Made by a program: the position numbers and the translations under genes. Below, in pieces: positions 57,276-64,000 of a stretch of DNA of 64,000 nucleotides. The stretch is from Symbiodinium natans (taxonomy: Eukaryota > Sar > Dinophyceae > Suessiales > Symbiodiniaceae). Location: contig CAJNDS010002139.1 of the NCBI GenBank assembly GCA_905221605.1, positions 124,001 through 188,000 on the forward strand, in the 5' to 3' direction. The notes beneath the pieces were generated by a model. That model was not told the origin of the DNA. It worked only from the letters and a program-made list of their open reading frames with translations, and ran no database searches. How positions within the stretch are numbered: the stretch's first letter is position 1; the number at the start of each line of letters is the position of its first letter.

Positions 57276-59700
57276 CAAAAAAAATGTTCTCCCCCCTTTC
57301 CCCTCCCTGCATTGAACTGCTTCCAAGAAGCCGAGCTTTTTCATCTGCGATGCCAGACCCAAGGTTGTCGAGCCAACGATGGAAAGCACCTGGCATCCCT
57401 TTATTGTTAAGATTCCGAGCGGTTCGACTCTTACGATCTACATCCAGGTCCACAGTAAGTCTGTAAGGGTAGAGGACAAGCCCTTCGGTCAGTGTCCTTG
57501 TCTGGGTAACCTAAGGACAGCCGGTACCTTTGAAAGCCCACGCCAACCCAAAATTCTGTAGATCGAGGCAGTGCAGAGTGTGCAAGCCCCTGAGGTCATG
57601 CCCTGCGCCCTTTGCGTCGCATAACTAAGCCGAGCGATGAGAAGAGTGAGTGTCTGGAGGCTTGGGGCTTAAGATGGCTTCAGGCATCACTTTCTTGTCT
57701 CGATCAGAAAACCCAGCTCCTTCTCAAGCGCCCCTCCAGCTTTGACCCGGAGAAAGCCCGCTGAGAGCCGGACGAAGTTGCTGATCAGACCCTTGGCGCT
57801 CCTTGCTCACTTCTCTCATTGAAGCCCCCAAAGCATGTGTGGATTTTGAGGGGTTTCGTGGGCTCATACCTCGACACTCGGGGACATTTAGCGCCAGCTT
57901 CGGACCCTTGATGCGGCCCAGCTTCATCCTGTTCCTGTCGCGCGCTCGTGGCTCCTTGTGGCCGCTGGACCTTGGAAGGGAGAGGAAGGGCCGTTTCCCC
58001 CATGCAGAGGCCACCAGGTACCAGAGAACCTGACAAGGACACCCAAAACAAAAGGACCAACATTCCCCAGAGAACTTCTCTGAGACACCTTGAAAAACAC
58101 TTGTCCCCATGTCTTCCCTCCATGTTCCATGTCCAGGCAGCTCCTTGAAGCCTTCGCCCATCTCCTCTTCGAGCTCCTGCTCCTCCTGCCGCGGATTTCA
58201 AGATCCCAACTGAAGCCTACAGAGTACTACAGAGGACACTCAGACTTGGCTTCAAGAGCTTCGTGCCGAAGGTTTGGCGGAGGGTTACGGAGGACTGTTC
58301 AAAGTTTTTGATGATTGCAACCGATTGTGAAAAATGAAAGAGAAACACGGATTTCATCCTCAAGCCTGCGACTCTGGACCCGAAGAACTTCAATCTCTAC
58401 CATGGCCACTTGGCCTTATAAACTTTAACCCAAGACAATCGCTGCAAGTGCGATGTCGAGGCCATGTCCTCCGCGCCAAGCACACCGCCGAGCACACCCA
58501 GCTGGTAGGCTTCGCCAATTCTGAGCGACGTGGGCTGCGTGTGAGGAGGAGCATGTTTCAAAGCGTTGGTGGTCGAAGTAATCAACATGACTGGAAGCGG
58601 AATGAGCCTCGTTTCTCCAAGTAGCTTCGCGCCTGGTGAGATGAACACCAAACTTCGGGCCCTACACCCCAACTCTAAGCGGCGAGCTACAGCCCGCAAA
58701 GCATAGTGCCTGGCAGCTGAACGGAAACCTGATCTGCTGTACGCTTGAACTCAGCCTTGTGTACAAGTCCAACGCAGATATCACTGGTGAGGTGCCACAA
58801 CTGCCACAACTCTTGGGTCTGCCAAGGGTCTGATCAGCATCTTCCCGCAAAAGCTCCTGCAAGCGAAGGGCCGAGGAGATCCCAAGCGCCGAGAGACGTG
58901 TTCTTAGTGCTTAACCTAGCCGACCCCGGCCCAAATCCCAATGAGGGTTCCGGGCTTGAATGGGATCATCAGGTTTTCAAACTTTGTCGGCTGAGGGTCC
59001 TCCCAGCCGCCCTCCCAGAGCGACCCGAAGTCCAGGTCCCAGTTCACGCCTGGCTTCCAGTGCGAAGGGGTTCGGGGGAGCACCCGCAGTCCTCAGCTCC
59101 TAAAGGGGCTGCCATGCATCGTTCTTGAGCGCTTGGCTATCTTCCCAGCTCATTCCCTCCTTCCCGATCGAGAATCAGCAAGTACTGATACCTTCAAGAA
59201 CCTGGGGCTTGATTCGATGTCGAGAGTCTGACCCGGCTAGGCAAAGCAAGCCCCCAAGTCCTCCAACATGGGACGTAAGCATCATCGCCCCCGCGAAGGC
59301 CGAGCATTTCGGCGCACCAGCACTACTGAAACTCAGACGTTCAGGTTGCTGCATGCCTTCCGGCGACGTAGGTGTGGCAGGTGCAGCCGCCTCGACTTGC
59401 GCACCTCAGAAGGAAAGGTCTTTCAAAGGCCTTTCAAGAGTTACGGCATGTTACGGCAGTTGCGCAGAAATGGTCTCAGAAGGGCTTCAGGTTGCTGGGG
59501 TGAGCTGGTGATTGTGAGTTGCTGCAGTGCTTGTCCCCCTCCACCCTCCGGGAAACTGACCATAACAGCCCCTCACGTCCCCAAGTCAAGAAATCGAGGG
59601 AAAATTGGGAGTGGGTCTCCGAATCCTTTCCATAGCATGGTTTCTTGGACTTAGCCTTGCAAGAGACGAAGTGCAAAAGTGTAAGGAAAATGTCTATATG
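57276..59700. other. Intergenic DNA, no gene supported
   Basis: Ordinary mixed DNA similar in style to the first 11 kb. Frames of 60-145 codons overlap on both strands and have no recognised domain. Confidence 0.5.
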
Positions 59701-59771
59701 CACACAGGTGGTTTAGGTGTTGATTATTTGTTCTAAATCACACAGGTGGTTTAGGTGTCGATTATTTGTCT
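59701..59771 (+). repeat. Direct tandem pair of a 38-bp unit
   Basis: CACACAGGTGGTTTAGGTGT followed by (T/C)GATTATTTGT occurs twice in a row, 38 bases apart, with one substitution. A recent local duplication. Confidence 0.9.
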
Positions 59772-62700
59772 TCGCTCTTTTGTGATGTTTGGTGATGTCT
59801 GCCAACTCTTTCTCGAGAAAGGGGCCCTCCGGAATGGGATGGTAGCAACCTTCGATTTCTTAGGCCCATTCTCTTTATCTGTGCTGCGCACGCATCTTAC
59901 ACTCTGCGCATTTCCGGGCAGGATCGCATCTCTTCGATCAAACTTGCGGCAATTCTCAAGCAGTTCATGCCTTGAATCACTAGTGATCCCAAACCCCCAA
60001 ACCCTGGAACCCTAAACCCTCAATCTCCAGACCGTAAGTAATACTAACTCTGAATCGACCGGGACTCCTTCGCAAGTGGCGCCCAGCACTGTCGGCCCGT
60101 CACTGCCGTCGCCATGGCCCGCTGTCCGAAGCGCCATAGGCAACTTGCTTGCTTGGATGCAGTGAATCAATCCAGGCTGTTACTTTAGCGGACGACTCGG
60201 GCTTCACAAATAACCCCTTGGGGCTCTGCCCGGGGAGTCGCAAAAGAAATGCTTATCAGGCACTTGCAGATCGTGCTCACTGCTCTCGGTGTATGCCGCA
60301 TGGTCTGCCTGTGAGCTCTTTCGCCATGCAGGTCCATGCCAGCATCGTGGGATCAGGATGGCGGTGCTTTAGCAAGCCTTCTGGGATGTCATCTCCATTT
60401 GGGCTTGTGGCTAGCTACTTCGTTACTTCAGTTCTGCCAGCAAAAGGAGCCAGCGGCGGCAAGCATCGTCCAGTCAATCACCCCAAACTAAACCGAAGAA
60501 TCTCAGACCTGAAGCCCTAAAGGCCCTGGTTCAATCAGACACATGATGATGAGCCTTGGCCTGACCTGCTTCGAGGTCCTCGGGCTCGACTTTGCTTCCT
60601 GGCTGTCGCAGGGCTTTATTTAGGGCTCATGGGGTATTAACATGTATTCACGCTGTTGTTGAAGCATGTTTCAAAACCTATCCAGATTCTCAGTCTTGTC
60701 TTCCCGATTCCCAGAACCGAACAACAACGGCAATTGTCTCACTCAAATCCGGACCCCTAAGCTCCGGCACGGGCAGCTCTAAAGGAAAAGAAATTCGGCT
60801 TCCAGAGTCCTCCGAACTGGTCGTTCGACTTCTTCATCAGAGACTTGAGCAGACCCTGTGCAGAGCCGGGTTGCTGATGAATCTCTCGGGCTGTGGGAAC
60901 AAGCACAGCGGCAGTACGCCTCTCAACTTCAGGACGCAACCCCCGGCGAGGCCCACTCTAGAGGTACAATGTCCTAAAGTTGGGCTTCATCAAGTTTGAG
61001 GTGCGGTTCAAGAATCTTCTGCTTGCGTATCTGTGTCTGTGTCTGTGTGTCTCCGCGTCCGTGTCTGTGCGTGTGTGTGGGTTGGTTGTCTATGCCTGTT
61101 CTATCCCAAGCTTGCTTTCTCTGCAGCACATCTACTCCCCGTTTTCTCTTCCCCTATCCGAGCCAGACAACTGGGCGTTTCGGGATGCCTGCATGTGAAG
61201 GTCGTGCTTCTCCGCAGCAAGGTCCAGGCAAGACTTGCCCTCGTGGTTCCGTGCCTCTGACGTGGTCTGAAGATTAGCTTTCTTGCTTGCCCTTTCACAT
61301 CTCCAACCCAAACGAAAATCTCAGCAAAATACCTCAGCCCCCAAGACCTTACCGTCATGAACCAAAGCCCGATTCGCGAGTGTGAAAACAGGTAAGCAGA
61401 CCGGCGGTATGTGCTGGATCTGCTACCAGTACATTCCGGCACATCTCGGGGGCCTGGATGTCTGACCGCTGCTCCACCAAGAACTCCACGACCGAAGACT
61501 GGACACCAAAGCTCTGAAAGTCTCTTCTCGAGGGTTCGGGGATATTTGGGCTCTTTGTGTCTTTGAGGCCAGGCTTCTTCCGCTGCATTCTTGGTCTGAG
61601 GTTTGGGGCTTGGGATGAAGACTTGCAGGACAGAGTTCCAGAGTTCATGATCCTAGACACGCCGATGTAGCGCGGCTAGAGAAGTCGTAGAAATTCCAGT
61701 AGGGCCTGGGGTCGAGAGCTTAGGCTTTTTCAAGGTGTGCAGACGGTGCTTCTAGGATCCTCGGAATAGACACAAGAATCGGGTTTTCCCGGAGTGAGGG
61801 CAAGCATTAGATTACAACATGAACCCTACGGGCCCCAAGCCCCACGCCCTCGAAATCCTACGGCACTCTGACTCTGAGACCTGACACAAGACGGAGCCGC
61901 AAAAGCACCACAGGACCACCCCGTCTCCGAGCCTGCGATGCGCAGACTGCGCGATGCAACGGCAGCCTGAGCCCCCAAAGGCTGTCCGAGGGGTTCCAAG
62001 ATTTTACGGTCCACAGAGGGAGCAAAAAGACCCCTAGAGACGTATGAGACTTGGGTGAAGTTCAAGAGGCAACAGGGATCATCATGGGTCGCACGGGGAG
62101 TTCAGCAGGTTCTCAATGGCATCAAAATATCTGAAGCAGCTTCGAAGATCCAGATCAGAAAGTTTGGGGAAGGCTTTCGGTGAACAGACAAGCACAAGGG
62201 AAGCAGTCAGGAGTTGTTGATGGACATTTGATTGTTTGGGGTTCAGGCCCAGGGCTTGGCGTAAGGTTCTTTGAGTCCTGCCGGTTCAGATCCAACTACA
62301 TCGATTGGAAACAACCTGAAACAGCACAGGCTGCATCTTGTGCATGACATGCGCATTGAAACTAGCACAGAGGGTGTGCGCAGACGTGGGTGAGCCGTGG
62401 CCAAAGGTTAGTACAAGAACCCAGCCCGCTGAAGCAAGTGCCCAAGCTCGCGGCATCTTTGCGCTGTCCAGGGCCTGGAGATCGGCCTCGCTGCAAATTT
62501 GGAGGCTTTCGAAACAGCAAATCACGAAGCACAAGTCGCCCCTGTCCTCTCTCCACCATTTGGGCTCTCAAGCCGTTGATTCAGGGAATTCTAAGTTGCA
62601 TGATACTATCAATGTGCTGACTCATGTCTTCAAGCATGTGCGAGCTAAGCTCTTAAAGGTCCTTTCGACTCCAAAAATCCTCAATCGCCTCGAACCACAC

Positions 62701-62780
62701 TAAAGACTCGAAGCCCCCAAGCTGACATCTCTGAGAAGCCCAACCACGGAACCCCAAATCCTGGTAGACACCGTGACAAG
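59772..62780. other. Intergenic DNA, no gene supported
   Basis: No domain is recognised. Minor items: a short AACCCTAAACCC-like patch near 59,989-60,020 that resembles the telomeric heptamer for only one or two units, and a TG/TC-rich patch near 61,030-61,085. Confidence 0.45.
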
Positions 62781-62786
62781 ACCCCA

Positions 62787-62816
62787 CACACACACACACA
62801 AAAAAAAAAAAAACAC
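62787..62816 (+). repeat. Short (CA)n and A-run tract
   Basis: About seven CA units followed by about 13 A. A simple microsatellite. Confidence 0.85.
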
Positions 62817-63906
62817 GCACCTTGAAGTAGTGCAGCAGCTTCAGGGCGGTGAGGTCCCCCTGCACCCAAACAGGGCATCTCGAACATGTGCTCAAAACAC
62901 TTTAGGGAAGTCGAATTGAGCGCGTGACAGGCTGACAGACCAGCCCAAAACGCTGCAATACTGAAAGCTTCATCTGAGAGAAGCAAAAGAGCGGCCCCTA
63001 AGCCCCGAACCCCCCAAAAAAAACATTGACACCCCTGGCTTGACTAAACAAACAGCAACTTTGCGCCCGAAGCCCTACATCATGATAAGTCGTGAAGTCT
63101 ACAAGCTCCAACACCAAATTCCAATTCAGCAGCCTTGTAAGCTGCCCAGTGCGCCACAGAACAGCCGTTCTTGTCGCCTTCGGCCCAGGGACAGATTCCA
63201 GGAATTTGTGGAACAAGGCTTCGGGTTTGGGTACTCGGGTCTGCCAAGGCTCTCGGGTCAGTGGCACGGCTAAGGATTTATGACTCTGGGGCCTAGCGAT
63301 TCGTGACTAGCGAAGAACCGACCTTTCGCATTCGCAAAAGTGGATTCCGGCTCAGTGTCCCGGAGTCGTTCTTTCAGCGGTGGACCCTTCATTGGCTAAA
63401 CTCTATGACGCACGTTCCGGCCATGTCACAGCCAGGCCCTTTTCAATTTGAAGATAAGGTCGGATGCATATGCGCATACTGGTATATCTGACATTAGCTA
63501 TTCGCGTCTAGGGCCCGGGCTGTCCGCCATCATCTGAGCCTGAAGGTCGCGACCCCGATGCATCAAGAGAAGCATGCTGGGGTAGGACCTGAGTGGAGTG
63601 CCAAGTTTTGTTTGGGTGGTGTTTTGGGGGGCACTGGGAAGAGGGGCAGAGGACATTGGGCTGGGCTGGGTGTGGCGGGGAATAGTGCATGGGGGGGGCT
63701 CAGGGTATGATCTCGTGCACATCCGCGCATGTGCAAGTTGTGTGCCATGAGCCACGCCCAAGAGTGAACTATTTTCTCCTGCCTACTCTACTCATGCCAC
63801 ACTTTACCTGCATGCATACAGCAAGATCCAGCGGGCCGCTAGAGGATCTACGGAATGGGCATGAACAGCATGCTTGGGAAGAGCATAGTGGGAGAGAGAG
63901 CGAGTT
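62817..63906. other. Intergenic DNA, no gene supported
   Basis: No recognised gene. A G-rich patch lies at about 63,600-63,700. Confidence 0.45.
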
Positions 63907-63929
63907 TGAGAGAGAGAGAGAGAGAGAGT
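63907..63929 (+). repeat. (GA)n microsatellite
   Basis: About eleven GA units near the right edge of the window. Confidence 0.9.
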
Positions 63930-64000
63930 CTGTTCAAAATGCGAGAACCCAGGACCTCAACTTGCACAATCCTCCGTGCTGTTCACATTTGCCCCGGCCC

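Noticed and set aside
56894..57466. Lysine/serine-rich frame of 190 codons resembling a nuclear basic protein
   Set aside because: Caused by the AAAAGC-like low-complexity tract; no conserved domain.
59989..60020. AACCCTAAACCC-like patch as a possible telomeric array
   Set aside because: Only one or two imperfect heptamers. Not an array.

Overview
The window looks like nuclear DNA of a dinoflagellate, most likely a Symbiodiniaceae/Suessiales-type genome. This is inferred from four things. Genes are very sparse. Two genes have a ubiquitin-like plus ankyrin layout of a kind common in those genomes. A seven-exon Helitron-type transposase gene has three GC-AG introns among six, and five of its six acceptors read AG|G. 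The rest is mostly satellite and microsatellite DNA. There is no operon structure, rRNA, tRNA or CRISPR array that I can support.

Layout. Bases 1-11,275 are single-copy-looking intergenic DNA with a CAT-rich tract (5.3-5.5 kb) and a G-rich tract (10.04-10.26 kb). A two-exon ubiquitin-like/ankyrin gene lies on the minus strand at 11,276-12,280. Bases 12.3-18.2 kb hold no gene I can support, only small repeats. From 18.2 to 19.56 kb there is a (TAG)n tract, two families of short degenerate tandem repeats and a long TA-rich microsatellite. From 19,563 to 56,753 lies a composite satellite block of about 37 kb. Its outer ends are 32-bp terminal inverted repeats and it is flanked on both sides by TA-rich DNA. 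The basic unit (19,563-28,193, about 8.63 kb) runs: purine/pyrimidine-rich satellite A, a 40-bp hairpin repeat, an 87-bp palindromic satellite, then a 77-bp AT-rich palindromic satellite. A second unit starts head-to-tail at 28,192 and runs into a 100-N gap at 34,507-34,606. A third partial unit runs from about 46,150 to 56,753.

Between the second and third units lies 11.5 kb of different DNA: G-rich hexamer and poly-G tracts (34.6-36.2 kb), a ubiquitin-like/ankyrin ORF (36,314-37,594, minus), and the Helitron gene (38,074-45,796, minus). The Helitron exons join without a frameshift or stop into a model of about 2,184 residues. It has a DUF6570-like N-terminus, a Rep/HUH nuclease with an H-I-H motif and a Y-x3-Y pair, a complete-looking Pif1-type helicase, and a C-terminal array of CxxC zinc modules. 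The ankyrin gene directly downstream on the same strand has the same domain order as the ankyrin gene at 11.3-12.3 kb, so it may be host-derived cargo of the element.

Bases 56.75-64 kb are a TA-rich flank, an A-rich low-complexity tract, and then intergenic DNA with no gene I can support. Most open frames in the window lie in satellites or simple repeats and are not annotated as genes.
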